This document shows, in pieces, positions 35,560 to 48,092 of a stretch of 64,000 bases of DNA. A program made the translations under genes and the position numbers. Origin of the DNA: Harmonia axyridis (taxonomy: Eukaryota; Arthropoda; Insecta; Coleoptera; Coccinellidae); assembly GCF_914767665.1 (NCBI RefSeq), contig NC_059506.1, positions 21,057,825 to 21,121,824 of the forward strand, in the 5' to 3' direction. The notes below the pieces were generated by a model that was given only the letters and a program-made list of their open reading frames with translations, had not been told where the DNA came from and ran no database searches. Position 1 is the stretch's first letter. The number at the start of each line of letters is the position of its first letter.

Positions 35560-35816
35560 AAGGATTCACGGCTTGGATTGTTATTCAGGCTACTTGACTC
35601 AAGCTTAAGCTCAAGTAGCTTGAGCTTGACTTGAAATCAATTCAAGTTCAGGTCAAGTAGTAGTTTTTCAACTTTAAGTCAATTACTTGATGAATAAATA
35701 CTTGATTTGACATTGAAAACTACTAATTGACTTGTACTTGAGTTGATTTCAAGTCAAGCTCAAGCTACTTGAGCTTGAGTCAAGTAGCTTGTATATCAAG
35801 CCAAACCGTGAATCCC
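35560..35816. mobile_element. hAT-type MITE, 257 bp
   Basis: The ends AAGGATTCACGGCTTGG and CCAAACCGTGAATCCC are inverted. The flanks TAATATTC (left) and TAATATTA (right) are a 7-of-8 match to an 8-bp target duplication, as expected for hAT. The interior is built of CAAGTCAAGCTCAAGCTACT-type repeats in both orientations. It shares its design with the element at 32.64-33.85 kb. Confidence 0.8.
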
Positions 35817-35824
35817 TAATATTA

Positions 35825-36349
35825 TTTGATGTTATCAGCTAAAAATTTGAATTTTATAGCTTTCTGTTCTACTGTTCTTCATTCAAAAACCCTCAGCACC
35901 TACTAAGCTTTGTAACACTCTGCGTAAAATATTGATCAAACTGTGAATTATTTTGAAACCAGAAATAAAATTCGAAACAAAATAAGGTGAACAACTCGGA
36001 AAATGTGATCAGTAAGTCTAAAATAAGTATTGGAAATTAAATCTGTGAGAAAATTCAAACATATTTATTTCAATTGATGAAATAGTGCTCCTGCGGCAGA
36101 GCCACCGAGGTTACTAGATCTAACATCTCCGTTTGTGTTCTGTTCGGTTATTTGAAAGATAAGATAAATGACCTTCATAAAATTTTACATGAAACATTTT
36201 GAAGGGTTGCATGAAATGCAAAAAATTTCGAAATTTGATTGAATTCGGACTGCTGATTTCCAAGTTATGGATATCTTAATTTAATTAATTAGGGACAATT
36301 TACAAGAATTACCCTGTATCTCCGAAACTCAAGATTTCCAAAATAAAAA
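35825..36349. other. Non-coding stretch
   Basis: Nothing supported. Confidence 0.4.
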
Positions 36350-37345
36350 ATTTCTGAATTCTCGCTAAGACGAAGAATGAAAATTTTTTCTTCCGAATGA
36401 ATCAATAATCATTTCACTTTTTTTTAATCAACAGGTCAATAGAAAATTGTTTTAGGGTTTATGAGTATATTAGGGCTTTCAAAATGATTAAGTACTTTTA
36501 TTGCACTACAAGCACGTCTATTTCCTAGATTTATTATCTTCCTTTATTCATGCCTTTTGTCGGCATCGTCCCTTGTTTTGCCATTTGTTAGTGCTGCATT
36601 AATCATCGGTATACACTTATCGAAAAATTTTATCTGCTGTGTTGTACAATGAGGTTCATTCAAATTTCAATTGATTTGTTAAGACATCAATTGAATTGAC
36701 TATACAAGGTGTTTCTAAATAGGAGGTAAAAACATTTCAAGTTTTCATCGTTTCATCATGTGATATGCTAATTTAGAATGCAAATCTACAAGGTGATATT
36801 TTTCTGCAAGAGTGACCCCTTCTTTGATCCAGAATTTTTTTCATTGAACCACTGGTAGTTTGGAAAAATTTAAAAGAAACTCTGGTCCAGTACTACACTT
36901 TTTGCTTTTTTCTACCAATTTTGAGAAAAAAAATGAGAACAGCTCTCTTGTAATCCTCTAGAAAATCCAAATCATTATGAAGATCCATTTAGTAAGCTGT
37001 GATAAACAAAATATAAGTTTGGGTTCTTATTCACCCCATCTGTAGCGAAGATTAATGAAGATTTGATAAACTGGTGTAAGCATCACAAAAAAGTATAGGA
37101 CTACAAGAAACACCCTATATCTCTAAAACAAAGCGTTTTCGGACTCATGTTAATAGGAGTTTTCATTCTCAAAATCATCCAAGGAACCTCTCATTTTTCT
37201 TCGTACGTTTAGGAGCACCCTGTATGAGGTAAGAACAATCGAATCAGTAATTAAAAAAATGCTATTATTTCGAATAATTCTGTTCAAACTTCGTTATCAA
37301 ACCTCTATTTCTCACACAACAGATATGAGTAATTGTTGTCGTCAA
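36350..37345 (+). repeat. Dispersed 1.1-kb repeat, copy 2, containing a MITE-like core
   Basis: Collinear with 24595-25770. Core 36704-37228 runs from AAGGTGTTTCTAAATAGGAG to TTTAGGAGCACCCTGTA. Both copies carry the core at the same place, so it is an ancestral part of this repeat rather than two separate insertions. Confidence 0.7.
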
Positions 37346-38999
37346 AAAAATTTTTTTTGATTACCCCCCAGACAAAAAAAATAAATGAAGGAAAAAGGAA
37401 TTTGTATTTATTAAAAAAAAAGATCTTCTCCCTTGCCAATACTAACAGTCTTAGGATACACAACAAGCCACTTTTCTGAAAGGCCTGGATAACCTTCTGG
37501 ATGACTAAGCTATAACCAACCACTCATGTCACATTCTGTATACTCAACTTCATAAAATAATATGAAGCGGAATTAATTTTGAATTGAGGTTGGACGAATA
37601 CTAAAGTTTGACTTCGCATTTACCTTCATCAAAGTCCCCGGATGGTGAAAAACGTAAGAAAAATTCCGGATGAATAAATGAACAAAATTAGGAACTTTTG
37701 ATCATCCCAAAGAGCCGGGGGATGTTGAATGTCCCTCATTAAAACCTCAATGATCTGTGATGTGTTGCTTCACATGGCTGGCAGAAAAGAGGGAGAAAAG
37801 GCCCCATAATTGACGGAGGACCAGGGTAAGCAACCGAAGTAAGATATTTTTCTGATTATATATTCAACTGAAAAGGGTCCGGAGCAATGGTTTTTTCGAG
37901 AAAGTTCGGAATGGATTGCAATTAGGGAGTCTGAATAATTTAAAGTAAGCTTTTATCATATCAAGACTGTTTTTAGATGGGGATGAGGATGAAAAAGATG
38001 GTATAGTTCGATATTGGAGATTTCCTACTTGATTCTATTTGAATTTCACTTGATCACGAATATTTTTATGTGAGTCTTGAAGAGCGAAGAACTCCTCTTA
38101 ACAAATAAATGAAAATTCATTTATGATTTTTCCAGTTTCCAATGGGCTAATGATCTTTTGATCTTTCGATGGTTTCATGGAAGATCGCAGAACTCAGTCA
38201 AAATGAACATTGAAGTTCTATTAAATAAAGTATTTATTGGATAAATGTCGCCAGCTCCTCGATTGAAAGTATGTTTTTGTCGAAATCATTTCTGGAATTG
38301 GGCCAAATCAACCAGACCAGAGAAAAAGAACTTCTTCCTCTTCTAGAAATTCACACAAAAAAAACAAACATCATGAGGAATGGAAAAATTAAACTCAAAA
38401 CGTGGGAAGAACCATTTATGGAATTCATATCTTAAAGAAAAGACATTCTGCTTCATGATTGTCAACACCATAATCATCGAACTCTCTCTTCAGCAGTTTT
38501 TTAAATACAACCCCGAACAAAAAATTCAGACATTTAAATGAGCAAAATGCAAATTTTTTAAATGTTTCTATAGTTTGAATGAATAACCAATAGCAATAAA
38601 AAGTGTATATTTTTTACATCTAAAAAGCAATAATGAATAAGGTACCTAACATTTTTATGAAGAATTAAAAAAAAAAGATTTTCAATAAAACTCCTTTGCT
38701 TATTCTCAAACGTTTAAAATGATTTTGAGTTTAGTCTCCCTATACTTGCGGATATGCCTGAGCATATACGCCTGTATACGTCTGAAAAAAGCTCTTCCAT
38801 CCAATGAATATTCCATCAAAACCACGAACACACAATATCAATTTTAGAATCGTGATATCGATAATATGAAATGATATGGATTCATTATATCGATGAATAA
38901 GAGTACCTTTACGTTGAGGAATGAAATGTTATTATATTGATGAAAAAGCATACAAGATAAATATCATGGTCGATGGTACCCTGGAAAGTCAAGAAGTTA
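37346..38999. other. Non-coding stretch
   Basis: No gene, RNA or repeat ends recognised. 37620-37950 is slightly richer in GC and looks unique. The sequence just before 39000 may include the 5' region of the LINE that follows. Confidence 0.35.
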
Positions 39000-40090
39000 T
39001 ACTTGCGCCGATAATATGAGAAATTTTGGACAGATCATCTGGCTACACCAACCCCTTACAACTCCCAGGCCAATTGGATCAGTAGTGAAGAGAAATCCTG
39101 TGGGCCAATCGAACACATGCCGCATAAAGAAGTTTCATCTGAAGAATTCTATGAGATATTGAACAACACACACAATTGGAAATCAGCAAGGCCAGATAGA
39201 ATACACAACTTTTGGTTGAAGAAATTTTGGTGTCTACACGGTGGGCTAGTTGAATCCGTAAATAGTGTTATGAATAATTCAAATGTAATGCCCAAATTTT
39301 TTACAACATAGACCACTTACCTTCTATCGAAGGATTTGCAATATCCATCAAAATATAGAACAATTACATGCCTACCAACAATATACAAAATCATCACATC
39401 ATGTTAGCATCTCGTATCTACAAGCATAAAAAAATTGGAAAAAATAATAAAAAAAAACATTGCTGGAAAAATTAAAGTATGATAACACAGCAGAAAGCAC
39501 TCGGATTGAAGGAGCTGCTGATAATGAATTCCATCATATGCAATCAAGCCTTCAGAAAACACAGAAATCTTTGACATATTTTGACTATGAGAAGGCTTTC
39601 GACTCAAATCCACATGGCTGGCTTCCAAAAATTTTGGGAAATCTACAAAATAAGCAAGGAATTTTAGAAGGGAAATTTTCCAGGGAGATTCATTGAGTTC
39701 TTTGTGGTTCTGCTTGGAGTTGAACCCCCTCTCTAAACAACTGAATGCTACTGAAAAAGGTTTCAGTATCAAAGGCAATAGTAATTCTATTACACTCGAT
39801 CGTTTGCTACACATGGATAATTTGAAACTACTAACAGGCAGAAAAACCACTGTCATATTATTTTCAAACCTTTTTTTCGAAGGATGTCGCAATCGACAAG
39901 TGTCCTACTCTTAGTGTAGTTCGAGGAAGAATTCAAGATGAACCAATCACTCTTTCGAATAGACAAGAAATAGAAGCAAGGAAATCGGACGATCTTTACA
40001 AATACCTACGAATTAAAACAAAACCGACGAATCAACCATCAAAAAATGAAGAAAGAAATAAGGACTCTTTCCAAAGATTCGTTTTGTATT
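39000..40090 (+). pseudogene. RLE-type LINE reverse transcriptase remnant (R2/R4-like)
   Basis: The frame starts near 39020 (FWTDHLATPTPYNSQANW), then NWKSARPDRIHNFWLKKFW, LLSKDLQYPSKYR and TITCLPTIYKIITS. After a shift it reads YFDYEKAFDS (RT motif A), LWFCLELNPLSKQLNA (motif B region), LLHMDNLKLLTGRKT and DDLYKYL. NWK-x-x-x-PD-x-I-x-NFW-x-KKF and M-D-[DN]-LKL are typical of LINEs with a restriction-like endonuclease. The second Asp of the catalytic MDD is Asn (MDNL), and several stops and frameshifts exist. No endonuclease or 3' tail found. Clade by recall, so provisional. Confidence 0.8.
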
Positions 40091-40290
40091 AGTGTGTTTT
40101 CAGTAGATTTAGCTTTAATTAGATTTAGTTCAATTAAGGAGGTTTCGTTTCACTGCTACCTATTGGTCTATTGTGCCCTCATCAGAGCTATTCTCTCCAT
40201 AACGTGATCTACAGCTCGCCTTCCAGTTCCAGAGTTCTGATGAACTCCAATATCTGGAATGGCTTCAAGGAGGCTGATTCCTCATTTCTA

Positions 40291-43076
40291 AAGGGTGTTT
40301 TTTTTTTCGAAGTATATAACTTTAAGTTGGCATTACTGTTCGAGATGATGACCGATTTAACAGCTGTCAAGTGATTTATTCTCAGTCTGGTTTGGCAATT
40401 CATCATGAATAGACTCACGCCTGAAGAACGCTTGCAAATAGTGTAATTTCATTTCGAAAATAATGGTTGTGTGCGGAATACGTATCGCGCACTACGTCCA
40501 TTTTATTGTCGACAAAATCGTCCATCAGAGCAGTTACTTCGATTAACCATGGAACGTTTCCGCACCACGTTTACTCTTATTGATAACTCGCATCCCCAGA
40601 GACGCCGTACAGAAAAAGCTATTGTTGCTGTAGAGCGTAGCATTGAGAAAGACCCGAATGAGTCTATCCGCCATCGAGACCAGGAATTGGATATGTGTCC
40701 ATCCACTTTATGGAAGATTTTGCGGAAGAATCTTGCTTTGCGTGTTAACAAAATCCAACTCGTGCAAGAATTGAAGCCAAAAGATCATCAAGTGAGGCGT
40801 AGATTCATCGAATGGGCCCAAAATGAGATTGCCGTTGTTCCCGATTTTCATAAGCGAATTTTGTTCAGCGATGAAGCACACTTCTGGTTGAATGGCTACG
40901 TCAACAAACAAAACTGCCGCATTTCGAGTGAAGCTTATCCTCAAGTGTATGTCGAAACAACGTTACATCCAGAAAAACTGACTGTTTGGTGCGCTTTATG
41001 GGCTGGTGGAATCATTGGTCCGTACTTCTTCAAGAACGATGATGGCCAGAACGTTACAGTCAATGGTGATCGGTATAGAGCCATGATTACGAACTTTTTC
41101 ATTCCAGAATTGAATAACCATGATGTCCAGGAGCTGTAGTTCCAACAAGACGGCGCAACATATCACACAGCTCGTGCCACAATCGATTCATTGAAAGACA
41201 CGTTTGGTGACCGCTGTAAAGTGAAATCACACGTATGCCTGTCGGCTGCTCAGTTGATACGGTGAGGGTGTGGGCACCAAATGAACTTGTTAACTTGACT
41301 AATTAATTGTTGGGCGCCAGGCTTACTAAAGTAAACCAAATTTCATAAAAATGAAATTCCTCAAAAAAAATATTAATAGAGATGATAAAATAAAAATGAA
41401 TTTAAGTAAGAGAAACGGGAGATAGATAAGAGAGATCTTGCTTAGTGGTAAGAAATAAAACGAATTAAATTTTACAAATATATTAAAACTATTTAAAAAA
41501 AAAATTTTGCTGAAGGCTGAGAAAAAGAAATTAATTCAGAATTTACAAAAAAAATATTGCTGAAGGCTAAAAAAAAAAATAAACTCAGAACATTTACAAA
41601 TGATGAAAATTTCACTGATCTTACAATTCGAATATTAGGTCTCCAGACAGAATTTGGAATAAGTAGGTTATCGAAAGATGAATTTTGATATCTCACGTGG
41701 TAGATCTTGTTTCTCAATTTTGATAGTTGCTTGATATCAGAATATTGCTCTTGGATCGAAGTGGTGAAAAACAATTCAAATCTCGGGTTCCAATTTGGTG
41801 GATGCTCGCCTGAAGTGAAACTCAACGGCACTTGCAGTATTTCGTCCAAATATTTTATGAAGGATTCTGTGTAACCTTGATCAGGATGAAGATTCAGTGC
41901 AGCCTGGTTAGGAACTTGTACAGAAATTGTGGAATCTTCTTCGTATCAAAATGGATGCTTGAGCATGCGTGGAGAGAAAAATTCAGGAAATTAGATTTGT
42001 ACAATTATCGAAGATAAAAATGTTCTGGTTGGTTTGGAAAAATTGTATCAAAAGTATTGTATAAAATTTAGAATTGACAGAAATTATAAACTATTATATA
42101 AAAATGAGTTACTTATTGAATACTCCCCGGAAAGTGAAAAAATAACTTATGTTATAAGAAACAATGAAATACAAAGAATAAAAAAAAAGGTACATATGAT
42201 CCGAGAGTTATTATAAGAAGAAAATTTATTTAATTTGAATGAAATTTATAGTTAATTACAGCAAGAAAGGGAATATGTACTTCCTGGCGGCTCTCAAAAG
42301 AAAGAAGGAAAAAAATCCTTACACACTACTGTGTGTTAAGAGAAAAAAGAAAAGAGACAATGGAATATCAAATTAAACTATCAGATATCAAATCGTTAGA
42401 TAGAATTACTGTTATTCAAAGAAATAATTAGGTAATATTCAATATCTAATATTAAGGTACTCAACCATACGTAAAGCCACCAAAAAATATCACACTCACT
42501 CTCCACCTGTTTTCAATCAGTCGTCAAAATCAATAATAATCCTCTTTCAGCTGAAAACTGAAAAATTCCCATATTGAACGACAATCTCCGCGCACTCTCT
42601 GTATTAAATATGGGAATCGATATTGTTCGATACATTACATCGGGGATCAGTGGCGTTTCTTAAACATGAGCTGGGCAAAATTATATACGGTCCGTTGAAT
42701 CGTTACACCGCCTAATTTCACCTTTTGGACCTGTGTATTGGCCTCCAAGATCTTGTGATTTAACACCGCTAGACTACTTTCTGTGGGGCTATGTAAAGTC
42801 ATTGGTCTATGCGGATAAGCCACAAACTCTTGACCATTTGAAAGACAACATTCGCCGTGTTATTGCCAATATACGGCCACAAATGTTGGAAAAAGTCATC
42901 GAAAATTTGACGTCCAGATTGGACGACATCCGAGCTAGCCGTGGTGGTCATATGCCAGAAATCATATTTAAAATGTAATGCCACAAAATTATCTTGCGGA
43001 TAAATAAAATTCATGTCAATCGAATAATCCATCGTTGTTTTATTGCAATTTGAAGTTCTATAGCTCTAAAAAAAAC
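40291..43076 (+). mobile_element. Rosa-like mariner (copy C), most complete, split by an insertion
   Basis: Starts after TA at 40291 (AAGGGTGTTTT). The transposase ATG is at 40405 (MNRLTPEERLQIV); a TAA follows at once, then the frame NTYRALRPF to NNHDVQEL runs to 41139 with FSDEAHFWLNG (first Asp). A TGG-to-TAG change replaces the Trp of ELWFQQDGA. The remaining C-terminus (WPPRSCDLTPLDYFLWG to MPEIIFKM) resumes at 42712 after the 1.5-kb insertion. The last few bases of the right terminus are missing at 43076, where a LINE fragment abuts. It is the only copy here with the full N-terminal half. Confidence 0.9.
41215..42707. mobile_element. 1.49-kb LTR-like insertion inside the mariner
   Basis: The mariner reads GTGACCGC, then TGTAAAGTG...CGTTACA, then CCGCCTAATTTC, whereas copy B reads GTGACCGCCTAATTTC uninterrupted. 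The insertion therefore has exact ends TGTAA...TTACA and a CCGC target duplication (41211-41214 and 42708-42711). TG...CA ends and a 4-bp duplication fit an LTR. At 1493 bp it would be a long solo LTR or a small non-autonomous LTR element. GTTGGGCGCCAGG near 41309 resembles the complement of a Lys-tRNA primer site, but its position is not diagnostic. The 118-aa ORF (41849-41493, minus) is unrecognised. Confidence 0.7.
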
Positions 43077-43470
43077 AGTTTTTATAATTTTCGTTTTCAA
43101 GGCAGGTTTTGCGTTGGCTAGCGATGGCGAGGCATTCCGTCACCAGGTGATCCGGAGTTTCTTCCTCCTCCCCACAAAATATGCACTCGTCGTTTTCTGC
43201 TAGACCCATTCTCATGAGGTGTTTCCTAAGGCAGCAATGCCCTGTTAGGAATCCAGTGAGCAGGTGTAGCATATTCTTACTAAAATACAGATACTTCGAA
43301 GAAGATTGATCCAAACCAGGAATATTCCGCCAGAGTTTTTCTTATTCGGTTACCTCCTTTTCCTGAAATTCTTTCTTGTAGGTACATTTGTCTACACCAC
43401 AGAAAGGTTTCGGGCCGATGAAATGAGTTTGTGCTCCCTGTGATTTCCTCTGTTTTCAGCGAGATGCTGA
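43077..43470 (-). pseudogene. LINE RNase H / C-terminal Cys-rich fragment
   Basis: The minus frame reads LLTGFLTGHCCLRKHLMRMG, then CIFCGEEEETPDHLVTECLA. The TGHC-x-LR-x-H-L-x-x-MG-L, then C-x-x-C-x(5)-ET-x-x-HL-x-x-x-C pattern is the C-terminal RNase H-to-zinc-knuckle region of R1/Jockey-type LINEs. Upstream sequence to about 43470 (GSTNSFHRPETFLW) fits the same ORF with a frame break. The RT is absent and there is no 3' tail. Confidence 0.8.
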
Positions 43471-43479
43471 TTTTTTTGA

Positions 43480-45414
43480 AAATCTATTTAGAAGGCAGAT
43501 GACCGTATTTATTCATTCTATCTCAGTATATTCACTATAAATGTTTACATTCGTTACAATCAGACAATAATACAACACATTTTTTCCTTTGAGCACCTAG
43601 GTGTGTTAATAAATCAATCATGAACACGTTTACCTCTATTATACACAAATAGAACAAAGCAACTGTTTTATTGTCCAGGAGTGCTCAAATTTTCCAAATG
43701 TTGACTGAGGTATAAAGAAAATAAATTGTATCTATTTATGTATAAGTAGTCCATTCAGGAATTATTGACATCCCGGGTGGCTGTGAAAAATAGAAATTAA
43801 GTTGGTACTGGCTCATTCAGTAACATTTTGAATTGCAGGTTTCGGGTTGGCATTGGAAATGTCATTGACAGGGGGTTAGATTTCAGTTTGTTTTTATTGT
43901 TAGTTTTGATCTAAGAATTTTTGAAACTAAAAAGTATCAATTTCAAACACACGTTGATAAGTTTATTCGAGTATTTATCAGAGTACTGTTTGAAAAAAGA
44001 AGAAGGCATAGCCTGGATTATTAGTGGAAGAAAACCTGTGCAATACGATTTCACCTTCAAAGAATCATTGAATGATTTGATTGTTACCAAAAGCAACCAA
44101 TATATCAATCTGGATAAAATTTGACCAAAAAACATCTGGATTTCAATCAATCAAAGACAACATTACATAAAATTAATTGGTTACAAGTTCAAAACAGTTG
44201 ATAAATGGAAAATTCATATTGATAAACAGAAAAATAATAATAATAAGTTGAGTATGATTTTATGGTGAATACAGAGAAAAATTGCAACAAAATGTGAAAT
44301 TAATTTATCTGGAGGAAACTTGGTTATTTGAAAATGGCTTATTCAACAGTGGACTCTAGAAAGAAAACAAAAAGTCTTGGGATTGCATCTATAGTTTATT
44401 AATATTCTATTTCGAAATTAAATATTGTTATATCTGTTTTTTGTTCTTTAATGAGTAATCCAAAAAATTTAATAAATTTTAATTCCTTCATAGAATTTTT
44501 ACTGAGTATTTAATCGAAAACTTTATCTAGAAGAGTAAATTTAAGAATTTCTTCAGCTCTTAACCACTCAAGGATAATAACAGAATGCAATAAAATTCTA
44601 AAATTCACAAATTAAAAATAATTCAATGCAAAAATGCTTTTATTGAGTGAATCAAAGCTGTTATGGGCAAATACTTTATGTAATTCAGTAGTAAATAGTA
44701 TAAAAGCATTTCAATGAAAAATAGAAAACTTGAGTGTACAAATAGTATCTACATTTTTCATACAAGCTTAATCAATCATTCATGTCATGAACAGTTTCAA
44801 TGAATAGTGACTTTAGAAAGTAATTTAAACATCGGCTGATAAATTGGTTCAAATTTTGAAAGTTACAATACAACTGTGATGTTAAAATTCTTCATATACT
44901 AAATGGATTCTTTGAATTTTAATTCTGTCTTATTATGATATAGCTCTTTCATTCACTAAGCTACACTATTTGAATTTATCAACCAGTTTTTTCTGTTTTC
45001 TTCACCAGTTTAGACACCACAGTTAAAATGATCCATAAGTTATATGATAAGAATTTTGCAAGAAGGTTGGTATTCAGTGTCCATCAAGAATGCAACAATT
45101 TTTGAAGAGCCTTTGGTGAAAAGGAATATGCATATTTTAATGATCTTCAATAAGATTTTTCATGGGCGACTCTTAAATGAATAGATATCTCTTCATTGAA
45201 TTTCCTTGAAATGAGATAGCATTTCACTATATTTTTACGTTATATAATCTGAATTCCAATTTATGAAATCTTGTCTGTATGCGTCCCTTTGTAATAATCG
45301 TAATTTCGAAAAGTTAGGATCTTTCTGATACAAAAATGATGAAAATAATTTAAACTGGTTATTTCTCTGATGAACCACAGCAATTTTTAGTGATATTTTT
45401 GTAACCAGAAATAG
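43480..45414. other. Long AT-rich stretch without recognised genes
   Basis: The 67-aa plus frame at 43921-44124 (HTLISLFEYLSEYCLKKEEG) is open and compositionally plausible but unrecognised. No terminal repeats or RNAs seen. Confidence 0.35.
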
Positions 45415-47480
45415 TAATAGTAGTAATAGTAAAGTTTATTCAACATCAAAATTTACATGTTATGTCAAATTATTCATATTATAACATACTCGAACTTAAA
45501 TATGCTTCTATGCCATAAAAAGAACTGTTAATTAAAAACTCTTTGATGGTTCGATCAAATTCATTCATTGGCAGGGTTTTCATTCTTGATGGAAGGGAAT
45601 TGTAGAATTTCACCCCCCAGTAGTCAAAAAATTGTTGTGGCCGGGCTAAGCGATGTAATGGTGTTATCAACTGATGTTTTCTTCTTGTATCATGCTCATG
45701 CTGATCCAGATTTAAATTCATCGACTTCTTGTGTTGGTGTATATACTTCAAACATTCCCTGATAAATATTGAAGTTACCGTAAGTATTTTTTCTTCTCTG
45801 AATGAATTTCTGCAGCTTTCTCTTCTACCCAGTCCCTTTAATGCTCTTATAGCCTTCTTTTGTTGTTTGAAGACTTCTCTTGATGACTGACCCCACAGAA
45901 GAATTCCATATGTGAGATGACTGTGTACACAAGCATAATATGCAGTCTTAGCTGTTTGGTGCGTAGCTATTTGCTTCATCCTTCTAATAAGATATACTGA
46001 TTTTGGGATTTTGTGCATATCTCATCTACATGTGTTGTCCAGGATAGGTTGCTATGAAGATTTATTCCCAAAAATTTTATATACTTCACTTCGGCATTAT
46101 AATGAAAACTTATTTCTTCTGTCTTATCCGCATTTAATTTAAGTCGATTTGTGGTAAACCATTCCTCAATATATTCTTTGGTATTTTTCTCCTTGTTTCG
46201 CATGTCTTTGATGTTTCTCCTTTTTATCAATACTGATGTGTCATCACAGTAAAGGCAGGTATTCACACAATCAGGAACATTTAAATCATTTACATAGATT
46301 AGAAATAGAATTGGTCCCAATATCGATTCTTGTGGTACTCCAAGTTCAACATTTGTTTCACTGGATGAAAACACCCCAAATGGTACATGTTGTTTTCTGT
46401 TAGTCAAATATGACCTTAGAAGATCATTTAGCACATCTCTGAAACCATAGAAGTTTAACTTGTCCAATAAAATTTCATGGGACACTGAATCAAAGGCTTT
46501 ACTGAGATCGAAACTTAGCATTTTCATGATTTCTCCATTATCAAGAGTTTCCGTGATATTTTGTATAATTTCTATTAGAGCTGTTATTGTGCTCCTTTGC
46601 TTTCTATAACCATGCTGTCCAATGTGCAGTAAGGAATATTTCTCTAAAAAATTGACCATTCTATTTTTGATTGCTAGTTCAAAAATTTTCGACATATTCG
46701 GGAGTATTGATATAGGTCTATAGTTGTTACATTCATTTATATCTCCTTTTCTTTTGTATACTGGAACTACCCTGGAAGACTTGAGCTCATCCGGAAAATA
46801 ACCACTACTGAAACATTTGTTTATAAAAATGCTGATAGGCTTTACCAGTTCATTACTGAATAGTTTGTGATCATTCATTGACAGAAAGTATTTGTCCATT
46901 GTCTTTTTATTTTTGATCTTTGAAAATAATCTTCCCACCTCCTCGGTACAATCAAAAAGATAGCAACTTTTGGAAGTGTCTGCTTTTACCTTCTTCAAGT
47001 AGTCTTTATATAGTTTACCTGTGTTCTTTAGTTGTTTTGCGGTGTTCTTTCCAATCCCTAAAAAAAAAATTGTTTAGGTCATTTGGTGTTAATATACTGT
47101 GTTGAGATGAATTTTCTTTTTTCTTGTTTTTAATAATATTCCACATGGCTTTTGATTTATTGTTGGCCTTTTCTATTAAATTTTTGTAATTTTCTCTCAG
47201 TGTGTTCTCCACTTCTTTGTTGAATATATCTTTATATTTTTTTTATATATCATCTGGGATTCCTGATCTTTTTTAACAGACATTATCACCTGCAGAGCAT
47301 CTAATTTATTTTTCATTTCCCGTATTCTCTGTGTTTTGAAAATTTTATTCTTTTTGTTACATTGTACAAGTACTCTATCCTTCACTGGTGCCCACTTATG
47401 TAAGATTGACATGAAATAGTTGTGAAATTCCGTAAAACCTACTTTCGCATCTTTGGAGGCTAAAAAATTCCCCCAATTAA
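45415..47480 (-). mobile_element. 5'-truncated LINE with nearly full RT
   Basis: Minus strand. Pieces from 5' to 3': 47412-47015, a basic linker (MKNKLDALQVIM, NNKSKAMWNIIKNKK). 46998-45976: NYRPISILPNMSKIFE, SFDLSKAFDSVSHEIL (motif A), ELGVPQESILGPILFLIY (motif B), YCDDTSVL (motif C, YxDD), YIKFLGI. Then, after a frameshift near 46010, 46018-45479: SHLTYGILLWGQSS, YWGVKFYNSLPS. It ends in a short ACT/AAT-type microsatellite at 45415-45435. The RT catalytic residues are intact. The QGS usually seen in motif B is QES. At least three frame breaks, and no endonuclease. The 5' truncation lies next to a TA microsatellite. Confidence 0.9.
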
Positions 47481-47492
47481 TTTTGGAAATTA

Positions 47493-47530
47493 TATATATA
47501 TTATATTATATATTATATATATATATATAG
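47493..47530. repeat. (TA)n microsatellite at the LINE's 5' junction
   Basis: Nearly pure TATATA run directly beyond the truncated 5' end of the LINE. Confidence 0.9.
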
Positions 47531-47539
47531 ATTTGTTTG

Positions 47540-48092
47540 ACCGCTTATACAGACCCGAATCGATATACTCTACCGACTTTTCAGTCCAAAACTGACGTTG
47601 TCAGACCCGACTCCGGGTCTGGTAGTGTTTAACCATATATTCTTGATCAGGGACATTCGGGGATGCCAGGGATAAATTTTCAGCCGGGTGTGAAAAATCG
47701 GTGAAACATCATAATATATACAGAAAACTTCAGGGTTCGGCCAGTGCGAGGGCGCTTATATCGAGAGTAACACGCTGTATATAATTGATATATTCGATCG
47801 ACTACTCCAGACCCTAAATATGACAACGCTGTAGATTGTATATAAACTTAAACCTCACACTCCGCACTGCTTATACAAACCCGGTATATAGGACCGACGT
47901 CGATAGAAATCATTTTTTATTCGTTCTTATAGAGCTCGTAAATCGGATATTCCATTTTTCTGAAATATACATCTAAAAACCATACGATTTGAAGCTTATA
48001 CAAACCCGGTACATTGAATCGACGTCATGAGAATTGGATAGTGATCCTTTCGATAATGAACCTAGCAGTCATACTTGAAGAATTTATTAAAA
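47540..48092. repeat. CTTATACAAACCCGGTA repeat family, diverged copy
   Basis: The motif CTTATACAAACCCGGTA plus CGACGTC occurs at about 47870 and 47994 and, more diverged, at 47546. It matches the outer flank of the gene-like units in the giant inverted repeat (51627 and, inverted, 52425). TGTATATAATTG and TGTATATAAACTTAAAC also match those flanks, in the same orientation as the left arm. CAGACCCGACTCCGGGTCTG near 47608 is an 8-bp hairpin with a 4-base loop. I read this as a decayed relative of the promoter side of that unit. Confidence 0.6.

Noticed and set aside
41307..41325. GTTGGGCGCCAGG as a Lys-tRNA primer binding site of an LTR element
   Set aside because: It lies about 100 bp inside the insertion, in the wrong place for a primer site just beyond a 5' LTR, and no polyprotein follows.
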